Source: Bacillota bacterium (GTDB lineage Bacteria > Bacillota_H > UBA994 > UBA5500). Taken from it: a stretch of DNA of 6,084 bases. The stretch covers positions 1 to 6,084 of the forward strand of contig JAAYGE010000035.1 of assembly GCA_012727835.1 (NCBI GenBank). Direction: 5' to 3'. Each line of letters opens with the position of its first letter. Positions within the stretch are counted from its first letter, which is position 1. Of the stretch, positions 1-4,267 are shown one piece after another. A model generated the notes under the pieces. It was not told the DNA's origin, did no database searches, and saw only the letters and a list, made by a program, of their open reading frames with translations. A program made the position numbers and the translations under genes.

Positions 1-442
1 AGGGTACGCAGTCGGCAGAGATCAACAGGTCGGCCCCATCAAAGAAGGGCGCTTGGGTAGGCACCAGCGCCAACTGCACCGGCCACTGGTTCAGATCTGA
101 AACGGGAGCTTGGTGGGCACCAGTTCTAACGGAAGGCTGCCCTTGGGGCTTCAGTGACTGGACCCGGCTGCCAGGGCAACCACCATGAAAAGTTGTTTGC
201 ATTCTTGCCAAATGAGCTTCCACGGCTTCTTCGTCAAAGGCGTCCGCCTCCCGCTCGATTAGGGTGAGAGCCCCCTGCGGGCAATGACCTAAACAATCAC
301 CGATACCATCACAAAGCTTATCTGCCACTAGGCGGGCTTTGCCGTCAATAATTTGAATGGCCCCTTCGGCACAGTTGGGTACGCACAGGCCACAACCATC
401 GCACTTATCTTCATCAATGTGTATAATCGTACGCTTTTGCAT
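1..442 (-). CDS. 4Fe-4S dicluster ferredoxin-like protein, 3' end cut by the window edge
   Basis: Probably a cytoplasmic electron carrier or iron-sulfur accessory protein; the exact partner is unknown. 147 codons are visible and the frame runs open off the left edge. The first cluster motif is complete: C14, C17, C20, C24 (CxxCxxCxxxC followed by AEGAI). The second has only three cysteines, C44, C50 and C54 followed by PQGAL, because the middle position is I47; I recall close relatives reading CDGxGxC here, so this may be a family trait. After about residue 62 the protein leaves ferredoxin: C89 in GGCPGS, then a WPVQL...ADLLISADCVP segment that I associate with a longer (about 250-residue) clostridial family sometimes found near hcp. 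The ATG start has AGGAGG 8 nt upstream (451-456). The upstream region carries a TATAAT box and a CRP/FNR-like palindrome. Family confidence is high; physiological role is unknown. Confidence 0.9.
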   Translation of the reverse strand, partial: MQKRTIIHIDEDKCDGCGLCVPNCAEGAIQIIDGKARLVADKLCDGIGDCLGHCPQGALTLIEREADAFDEEAVEAHLARMQTTFHGGCPGSRVQSLKPQGQPSVRTGAHQAPVSDLNQWPVQLALVPTQAPFFDGADLLISADCVP

Positions 443-474
443 CAGCTTTTCCTCCTGTTAAACTTCTTGCCCTC

Positions 475-480
475 ATTATA
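475..480 (-). promoter_or_regulatory. -10 box (TATAAT) of the 4Fe-4S protein gene
   Basis: The minus strand reads a perfect TATAAT, placing the transcription start near 468, about 26 nt before the ATG. No good -35 hexamer lies 16-18 bp upstream (ATTCCC at 503-498). That suggests the promoter depends on an activator, consistent with the palindrome at 503-518. Confidence 0.55.
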
Positions 481-502
481 ACAGGCGGAAAGCTGGTGGG
501 AA

Positions 503-518
503 TGTGACTTACATCACT
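503..518. promoter_or_regulatory. CRP/FNR-family-like operator (TGTGA-N6-TCACT)
   Basis: The sequence TGTGA, six bases, TCACT differs by one base from the TGTGA-N6-TCACA consensus of CRP-type regulators. HcpR in sulfate reducers is known to use a similar TTGTGA-N6-TCACAA site. Its centre (510.5) is about 42 bp upstream of the predicted start near 468, the classic class II activator position, and the promoter lacks a good -35. The regulator itself is not in the window. One imperfect 16-bp match can arise by chance. Confidence 0.45.
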
Positions 519-519
519 C

Positions 520-551
520 GCAAAAAACGAAAAACCGGCCTGAAGGCCGGT
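520..551 (-). terminator. Rho-independent terminator of the DUF1540 gene
   Basis: A 7-bp GC-rich stem (ACCGGCC 534-540 with GGCCGGT 545-551, loop TGAA) is followed on the minus strand by TTTTTCGTTTTTTG. It begins 10 nt after the DUF1540 stop codon and separates that gene from the downstream 4Fe-4S protein promoter. Confidence 0.85.
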
Positions 552-561
552 GACAAAGAAG

Positions 562-840
562 CTAACGAGTGCGATTACTACCGCCAAAGTTGGACTGGCT
601 CTTGGTTACTCCATCCACATCATACTTGTTGCTGTCGGCTGCAACAAAGGTTTTGCAACAGGTCTCCATGCAAGAGCTGGCCCGCGTTGGCGGGAAGGTA
701 GAAGCCTGGGTTGCATCCATCCGGTCAGGCTGTTTTGCACCAAAATCATCGCTGACAATGACGATTTCGCTGGCTAAACACTTGTTCCCTTGCCCATAGT
801 AGTGACAGTTACTGACGGTACAGTGAATGTGTTGCGGCAT
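562..840 (-). CDS. DUF1540 domain-containing Cys-rich protein
   Basis: A 92-residue protein of unknown function with the metal-binding pattern of DUF1540. The N-terminus reads HCTVSNCHYY then GNKCLASEIVIV, giving C7, C12 and C21, followed by a strand-like IVIV segment. A second Cys group near residues 57-62 (C57, C61, C62) is followed by KTF, matching the family's terminal CxTF signature. A low-complexity tail rich in Ser, Asn, Gly and Arg follows. The frame is open upstream to 909, and another ATG lies at 846. The start at 840 is chosen because AGGAGG (848-853) sits 7 nt before it; the ATG at 846 would abut the ribosome binding site. The gene is monocistronic, with its own terminator, and divergent from the zinc-ribbon gene. 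DUF1540 proteins are common in spore-forming Firmicutes; zinc is the likely metal, which is inference. Confidence 0.9.
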   Translation of the reverse strand: MPQHIHCTVSNCHYYGQGNKCLASEIVIVSDDFGAKQPDRMDATQASTFPPTRASSCMETCCKTFVAADSNKYDVDGVTKSQSNFGGSNRTR

Positions 841-850
841 TAACATCCCT

Positions 851-888
851 CCTAGTATTAATTGTCTGCCCGTGGGCAGTATACTAGG
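851..888. repeat. Nested palindrome between the DUF1540 start and its promoter
   Basis: Outer arms CCTAGTAT (851-858) and ATACTAGG (881-888) are exact inverted repeats. They enclose a second exact inverted repeat, CTGCCC (866-871) and GGGCAG (874-879). The right arms contain the candidate -10 box and the left outer arm overlaps the ribosome binding site. It could be an operator, or an RNA fold if transcription begins further upstream. Confidence 0.55.
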
Positions 889-906
889 CTTAGTTTGTTC
901 CTCACC
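878..906 (-). promoter_or_regulatory. Candidate promoter of the DUF1540 gene
   Basis: The minus strand reads TATACT at 883-878, a good -10 box 38 nt before the ATG. The hexamer 17 bp upstream (906-901, GGTGAG) is a poor -35, so the promoter may use an activator or an alternative sigma factor. I could not match it convincingly to sporulation sigma consensus sequences. Confidence 0.35.
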
Positions 907-945
907 CATGGGGATATGCAGACAAAAATATCTTATCCAGGGCGA

Positions 946-973
946 TTGTGTTTTGCCCCCAGTATGTTATACT
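946..973 (+). promoter_or_regulatory. Candidate promoter of the zinc-ribbon gene
   Basis: TTGTGT (946-951), a 16-bp spacer and TATACT (968-973), with an extended -10 TG at 965-966. The predicted start near 980 leaves a leader of about 120 nt. No clear hairpin or riboswitch was recognised in that leader. Confidence 0.5.
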
Positions 974-1098
974 AATAATAATCGTCTGCTTGTGGCTGAA
1001 GACAGGGTAACTAGATCTTGCATCGTCTTCCGATTTAACCTCCGTTTCCCAGCCAATTTAAGACCGGACGAAAAACAAAGGGGAGAGGAGGTTTAACG

Positions 1099-1389
1099 GT
1101 GTACGCTGACAAGACTTTAACTTGCCGTGATTGTGGCAGAGAGTTTGTGTTTACTGCTGGTGAGCAAGAGTTCTATGCTACTCGCGGATTCCAAAACGAG
1201 CCGAGTCGCTGCCCCGAGTGCCGCGCCGCTCGTAAAGCACAGAATGGCGGTACGCGCCCACCGCGGGAAATGCACAATGCAATTTGCGCCGATTGTGGCA
1301 AGGAAACACAGGTGCCCTTCCGTCCGAGTGGTGACCGCCCGGTTTACTGCCGGGATTGTTTCCAGGCTCGACGGTCTAGTCGTTGGTAA
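1099..1389 (+). CDS. Double zinc-ribbon protein (zf-trcl type)
   Basis: A 96-residue soluble protein made almost entirely of two zinc ribbons. Ribbon 1 uses C9/C12 and C38/C41 and carries the family signature FTAGEQEFYATRGF between the pairs. Ribbon 2 uses C63/C66 and C84/C87, with VPFRPSGDRPVYC between them. All four CxxC knuckles are intact. The basic linker and tail (RAARK, RRSSRW) would suit nucleic acid binding, but the function of this family is not established. The GTG start is preceded by AGGAGG (1086-1091) with a 7-nt gap. The gene is transcribed alone, divergent from the DUF1540 gene and closed by a strong terminator. The Pfam assignment (probable zinc-ribbon, PF13451) is from memory of the motif, not a search. 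Confidence 0.93.
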   Translation: MYADKTLTCRDCGREFVFTAGEQEFYATRGFQNEPSRCPECRAARKAQNGGTRPPREMHNAICADCGKETQVPFRPSGDRPVYCRDCFQARRSSRW

Positions 1390-1399
1390 CATGAATAGT

Positions 1400-1429
1400 A
1401 AAAACCGGCCCCTTGCGGCCGGTTTTTTG
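1400..1429. terminator. Strong bidirectional terminator between convergent genes
   Basis: A 10-bp stem (1401-1410 with 1417-1426, core ACCGGCC/GGCCGGT, loop CCTTGC) is flanked by an A tract on the left and T1423-T1428 on the right. On the plus strand it ends the zinc-ribbon gene. On the minus strand it begins right after the stop codon of the gene ending at 1431 and continues into a TTTTTA run. The stem core is the same as in the terminator at 534-551. Confidence 0.9.
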
Positions 1430-1430
1430 T

Positions 1431-1871
1431 TTAGCTATTTAGGTTTCCGTTTCCTACCTCGGCAGTCGCTAGGCGGCGTATCTGCTGCTCCTTAGAGGGG
1501 TTTGACTGCAATAATTCGCCTAAATTAAACTCAAAAAGTTGCCGTTCCGAATTCCAAACGCCGGCTGCCCTCTGCTTAATTAAACCATTTTCGGCTGCCC
1601 AGTTTCCAATCTGGGTCGAACATACCTGTCCACTATTCTTGTTAACGATGAGCTTAAAGTTGTCCTTCTTTTCCGCTATAGGTTTAACGAGCAGCAGATC
1701 CTCTTCCACACCAATCTGTACATACTTAACGTCGGTAGCAACTAAATGTTTTGTAAAAGCAGCGTTTAGTCGTACACCTTTAGGCCTATCGGTAAAGGTT
1801 ATGCGGAAAGTTTTATCAGCACCAGCACTTCCTCTACCACGAGCGGCCTGTTTAAACCACATGGCTGACAT
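1431..1871 (-). CDS. Hypothetical protein, 146 residues, not recognised
   Basis: I do not recognise this protein with certainty. It has no signal peptide or membrane helix and a single cysteine. After an Arg/Gly-rich start (about residues 8-14, AARGRGS) it reads as a beta-rich domain. RITFTDRPKGVRLNAAFTK followed by VKYVQIG and DLLLVKPI (about residues 23-65) resembles the strand-loop-strand layout of small AbrB/SpoVT-like or phage-type DNA-binding folds, but the match is weak. A second part, about residues 70-117, has WAAENGLIKQRAAGVWN and QLFEFNL. The ATG at 1871 is preferred, with GGGGTGA 4-5 nt upstream; an ATG three codons later at 1862 is an alternative. The upstream leader folds over this ribosome binding site. 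It lies 70 bp after the hemerythrin gene on the same strand and may be read from that transcript or from its own weak promoter. Confidence 0.75.
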   Translation of the reverse strand: MSAMWFKQAARGRGSAGADKTFRITFTDRPKGVRLNAAFTKHLVATDVKYVQIGVEEDLLLVKPIAEKKDNFKLIVNKNSGQVCSTQIGNWAAENGLIKQRAAGVWNSERQLFEFNLGELLQSNPSKEQQIRRLATAEVGNGNLNS

Positions 1872-1877
1872 ATCTTC

Positions 1878-1917
1878 ACCCCATTTATACAGAAAACTAT
1901 CTTCTGTAGTATGGGGT
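1878..1917 (-). promoter_or_regulatory. Leader hairpin covering the ribosome binding site of the 146-residue protein
   Basis: The inverted repeat pairs ACCCCAT (1878-1884) with ATGGGGT (1911-1917), and TACAGAA (1888-1894) with TTCTGTA (1902-1908), separated by a small internal loop. The apical loop is 7 nt. In minus-strand RNA the 3' arm contains the GGGGT of the ribosome binding site, so the fold would block translation. On the plus strand the same hairpin is followed by T1917-T1922 and could act as a terminator, although no plus-strand gene lies to its left beyond the terminator at 1400. Confidence 0.6.
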
Positions 1918-1929
1918 TTTTTGCTAATA

Positions 1930-1957
1930 AATATACCACCGCTATTGACTACGCAAA
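1930..1957 (-). promoter_or_regulatory. Weak candidate promoter of the 146-residue protein gene
   Basis: The minus strand reads TTTGCG (1957-1952), a 16-bp spacer and TATATT (1935-1930). The -35 is poor and overlaps the end of the hemerythrin gene. If real, the transcript would start just before the SD-sequestering hairpin. Confidence 0.3.
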
Positions 1958-2343
1958 TATTCGGCTAATCTTTTATCTACTTTACGGATATGCTGGGTCA
2001 ACCAATCGACAACCTTCCTATTAACTTGCAGGACCAGACGCACCGTTGGCCCATCTTTTGCGAGTTGTTCCCGTAACTGAGAAATCTCCTCAACCCACTT
2101 GTCATGTATGGCCTTGTGGGCTTCATATTCGGGATATCCTGAATTCCTTTGTAATTCTTCCTCTGCAGTAAAGTGTATCTCAATATATTCGGCCAAGAAA
2201 TCGAGGGTATTCGTCACCTCTTCCTTGCCCTTACCCTGATTGCAAGCCGCCAGTAGTTGCTCAATGCGTGCAAAAAGCTCCTTGTGCTGCTCATCAATTA
2301 ACTCCACACCGGTAGCCAAATCGTCTTTCCAAAGGAGAGCCAC
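1942..2343 (-). CDS. Bacteriohemerythrin
   Basis: A 133-residue single-domain hemerythrin, which binds O2 at a non-heme di-iron site in a four-helix bundle. In anaerobes it probably serves in oxygen sensing, storage or detoxification. The full ligand set is visible: H20 (in DEQHKELF), H57 and E61 (HFTAEEE), H76 and H80 (HKAIH), H118 and D123 (WLTQHIRKVD). The length is typical and no extra sensor or output domain is attached, so it is a stand-alone carrier type rather than a chemoreceptor part. The start is GTG (2343-2341) with AAAGGAGGT (2351-2359) about 8 nt upstream. It follows the amidohydrolase gene by 35 bp on the same strand with no terminator between them, so co-transcription is likely; the gap contains only an AT-rich TAATAT-like sequence. 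Confidence 0.96.
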   Translation of the reverse strand: MALLWKDDLATGVELIDEQHKELFARIEQLLAACNQGKGKEEVTNTLDFLAEYIEIHFTAEEELQRNSGYPEYEAHKAIHDKWVEEISQLREQLAKDGPTVRLVLQVNRKVVDWLTQHIRKVDKRLAEYLRSQ

Positions 2344-2378
2344 TTTTATTACCTCCTTTTGCTTATATTAATCGTCAG

Positions 2379-3821
2379 CTATTTTACTGGCTTTGGTTGA
2401 ACTCCCGCTGGAATGGGGCATTCGTAGGATTCGCCGCCAAGACGTTCTTCTAGCTCCGCCTTAGCCGCCGCCAACTGCTCCGGTTGTAGAATGAGGTCTA
2501 ACCCGGTGCCTGCCATGGCCGTGGCCGCCAGCAGCATACCCTTATGGGCCCAACTGGATTTACCTTGGGCTACCATCTGCCATGAGTGACCGGGTGTGCC
2601 CAGAGCATAGCAGCTGGTATAGCACTGAACGGTAGGCACGATCCACGATACGTCGGACACATCGGTGGAGCCCATCATCGGTTGATCATAGCTAATGTGC
2701 GGCAATACATCGGTGTGCAACGCTTTCCCTTCTAAGGCTTGGGCCAGCTGCCGCACTTCCCGACCGCCATACCTATAAATGAGCGCCTCCCGTTCCTTGC
2801 TCAGTTCGGCCTCACCCAAAGTGCTACGAATAGCCTGGGCGAAGGCTTCCTCTTCTGGCGTATAGGTCAGCGGTGGAACGGCTTCCAGATTGGCGTGCAT
2901 CAGTTTCTCTAAAACTTCATTAGGAATAAGGTTGGAACAAGCCTTATCTACCTCGATCTCCACCTGGGTTTGGGTCATTAAAGCGGCGCCCCGAGCAATA
3001 TCGTTAACCCACTCATAGATCTCTTTAACAATGCTATTCTTGGGCGCCCGGATTAAATAGAGCACCTCGGCCCGTGGCTGCACCACGTTGGGGCTCTTAC
3101 CACCGGTATCAATAACCGCGTAGTGGATACGAGCTTCCGGAATAACATGTTCCCGTAAATAGTTGACACCCACATTCATCAGTTCCACCGCATCCAGCGC
3201 GCTGCGCCCCAAGTGGGGTGAAGCGGCCGCATGGGAGGAACGACCGGTGAAACGGTAATAGACTTGTATGTTGGCTAAAGAGGAGCCGGATGCCACCCGA
3301 TTCATAGTACCCGAGTGCCAGGTGATGGCCGCATCCAGATCGGCGAATACGCCTTCCCTAGCCATAAAAGCCTTGCCCGAACCGCCCTCTTCGCCAGGGC
3401 AGCCAAAGTATTTCACCGTACCCGGCAGGTTGTTTTCTGCTAAGTACTGGGCCAGAGCCGCTGCCGCAGCCAAGGAACCTACGCCTAGCAAATGGTGCCC
3501 ACAACCATGGCCCGGTGCACCGGGGACCAGTGGTTTACGTTCGGCTACACCGGCCACTTGACTGAGGCCGGAAAGGGCATCGTATTCCCCTAAGAAACCA
3601 ATTACCGGCTCACCTTGCCCGGCGGTGCCCACAAAGGCATAGGGGACTCCACCAACCTCCTCTTCCACCGTAAAACCAGCTGCCTTAAGTGCTTCCACCA
3701 GCACCGCTGCCGATTGTTTCTCTTCAAAACGCGTTTCCGCATGCTCCCAAATGGCATCACTTAAAGCCGCATATTCGCTGGCCTTAGCATCAATGAGTTC
3801 AAAAAGACGCTGCTTATTCAT
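2379..3821 (-). CDS. M20D amidohydrolase, AbgB-like (p-aminobenzoyl-glutamate hydrolase subunit B family)
   Basis: A 480-residue cytoplasmic metallohydrolase that cleaves an amide bond, by family the p-aminobenzoyl-glutamate bond of folate breakdown products or related N-acyl amino acids. It matches my memory of E. coli AbgB (481 residues) along its whole length: ETRFEE (29-34), GEYDALSGLSQ (78-88), GHGCGHHLLG (104-113), GCPGEEGGSGK (140-150), HLGRSALDAV (203-212), NVVQPRAEVLYLIRAP (245-260), STDVSDVSW (385-393), AHKGMLLAA (425-433) and a YECPIP tail. Likely metal and catalytic residues are C107, H109, E144/E145, H169 and H412, with the dimerisation insert near residues 185-300. The ATG (3821-3819) has a GGGAGGGGAAGG stretch upstream. 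No AbgA partner or AbgT transporter is present in the window, so it may act as a homodimer and its substrate is uncertain. Confidence 0.93.
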   Translation of the reverse strand: MNKQRLFELIDAKASEYAALSDAIWEHAETRFEEKQSAAVLVEALKAAGFTVEEEVGGVPYAFVGTAGQGEPVIGFLGEYDALSGLSQVAGVAERKPLVPGAPGHGCGHHLLGVGSLAAAAALAQYLAENNLPGTVKYFGCPGEEGGSGKAFMAREGVFADLDAAITWHSGTMNRVASGSSLANIQVYYRFTGRSSHAAASPHLGRSALDAVELMNVGVNYLREHVIPEARIHYAVIDTGGKSPNVVQPRAEVLYLIRAPKNSIVKEIYEWVNDIARGAALMTQTQVEIEVDKACSNLIPNEVLEKLMHANLEAVPPLTYTPEEEAFAQAIRSTLGEAELSKEREALIYRYGGREVRQLAQALEGKALHTDVLPHISYDQPMMGSTDVSDVSWIVPTVQCYTSCYALGTPGHSWQMVAQGKSSWAHKGMLLAATAMAGTGLDLILQPEQLAAAKAELEERLGGESYECPIPAGVQPKPVK

Positions 3822-3873
3822 TACCTTCCCCTCCCGCGGATATTACTGTTACCATAGATTTCTTCCCCCAAAG

Positions 3874-3902
3874 TTAATATCCTGCCATTCGGTGTTAGTT
3901 AA
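3874..3902 (-). promoter_or_regulatory. Candidate promoter of the abgB-like gene
   Basis: The minus strand reads TTAACT (3902-3897), a 17-bp spacer and TATTAA (3879-3874), each matching consensus at four of six bases. The leader would be about 45 nt. The -35 overlaps the palindrome at 3896-3913. Confidence 0.35.
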
Positions 3903-3913
3903 ATAGATAACTA
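3896..3913. promoter_or_regulatory. Operator-like palindrome TAGTTA-N6-TAACTA
   Basis: An exact 6-bp inverted repeat with a 6-bp gap lies over the candidate -35 of the amidohydrolase promoter. The size and AT-rich form suit a dimeric repressor or LysR-type regulator. No regulator gene is adjacent. Confidence 0.35.
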
Positions 3914-3936
3914 CACAGCACCAAGCGATAAAAGCT

Positions 3937-3963
3937 CGAGGGACGACATTTCGTCGTCCCTCG
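3937..3963 (-). terminator. Perfect 11-bp hairpin, possible minus-strand terminator
   Basis: CGAGGGACGAC (3937-3947) pairs exactly with GTCGTCCCTCG (3953-3963) around a 5-nt loop. On the minus strand it is followed by AGCTTTTATC, a weak U tract; on the plus strand no T tract follows. It lies between the repeat-like pair and the amidohydrolase promoter, so it could insulate that gene from upstream minus-strand transcription. Confidence 0.45.
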
Positions 3964-3979
3964 GTTCGTCCAAACATCT

Positions 3980-4046
3980 GATTCAATTCACGCACGCGCA
4001 GGGGGTGCGGCGTTTCAATCCCCGCACTAAATAGCCTTAGTGCGAC
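3980..4046 (-). CRISPR. Two abutting CRISPR-repeat-like units, relict or spacerless
   Basis: Unit A (4012-4046, 35 nt) on the plus strand begins GTTTCAATCC and ends GTGCGAC, with an exact 8-bp stem CGCACTAA (4023-4030) / TTAGTGCG (4037-4044). Read on the minus strand it starts GTCGCAC and ends ATTGAAAC, the ends typical of many CRISPR repeats. Unit B (3980-4011, 32 nt) directly abuts it. Its minus strand starts GCCGCAC and ends GTGAATTGAATC, resembling a mutated type I-C repeat (usual start GTCGC, end GTGGATTGAAAC); its stem is 5 bp with a mismatch beyond. There is no spacer between the units, no further copy 30-40 bp to either side, and no cas gene. This is therefore not a working array as seen. 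An AT-rich stretch at 4104-4130 lies on the side where a leader would be expected. Confidence 0.45.
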
Positions 4047-4113
4047 ATTTATTTGTATTCAACCTTGCCTCACAAAAATCCTCTTTTATTGGGCGAGCAT
4101 TCCTATGGCTATA

Positions 4114-4142
4114 TTTATATATTTATATATCGTTAGTAACAA
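4114..4142 (-). promoter_or_regulatory. Candidate minus-strand promoter in the AT-rich stretch
   Basis: The minus strand reads TTGTTA (4142-4137), a 17-bp spacer and TATAAA (4119-4114). It points toward the CRISPR-repeat-like pair and away from the antiporter-like gene. AT-rich DNA (4104-4130) makes chance -10 matches likely. Confidence 0.4.
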
Positions 4143-4161
4143 ATGCTTAACCGCTGTTAGC

Positions 4162-4190
4162 TTGTTAGTACCACAGTAATGGCATACAAT
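4162..4190 (+). promoter_or_regulatory. Promoter of the proton-translocating subunit gene
   Basis: TTGTTA (4162-4167), a 17-bp spacer and TACAAT (4185-4190): four and five of six consensus bases with ideal spacing. The start near 4197 gives a 70-nt leader. It is back-to-back with the minus-strand candidate, with the two -35 boxes about 20 bp apart. Confidence 0.6.
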
Positions 4191-4267
4191 GGGGGCGACA
4201 ACAGAGCTACTCTGGCTCCGGGTTATTCGGACGGTTGCTCTCGTAGGTTAGTTAGGAGGCTTGTTGT

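Larger units (their letters stand above)
3930..4107 (-). ncRNA. Possible small RNA containing two CRISPR-repeat-like hairpins
   Basis: This is a hypothesis from signal order on the minus strand: promoter TTGTTA-17-TATAAA (4142-4114), predicted start near 4107, repeat-like hairpin (4046-4012), second repeat-like element (4011-3980), then an 11-bp hairpin (3963-3937) followed by AGCTTTTATC. The product would be about 175 nt. No ORF explains this stretch. The T tract after the last hairpin is short. Confidence 0.25.

Noticed and set aside
827..1096. Plus-strand ORF of 89 codons through the divergent promoter region
   Set aside because: It lacks a ribosome binding site, runs across the promoters and palindrome, and its translation looks like random intergenic sequence.
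1841..1922. The hairpin at 1878-1917 as an ordinary terminator of the hemerythrin gene
   Set aside because: On the minus strand no T tract follows it; it runs straight into the next gene's ribosome binding site.
1639..1968. Plus-strand ORF of 109 codons opposite the 146-residue protein and hemerythrin end
   Set aside because: It is antisense to a frame with a better ribosome binding site and crosses the leader hairpin; no domain is visible.
4131..4255. GTTAG occurring five times (4132, 4156, 4164, 4247, 4251)
   Set aside because: The copies are short, irregularly spaced and partly overlap promoter and ribosome binding site sequences; most likely chance.
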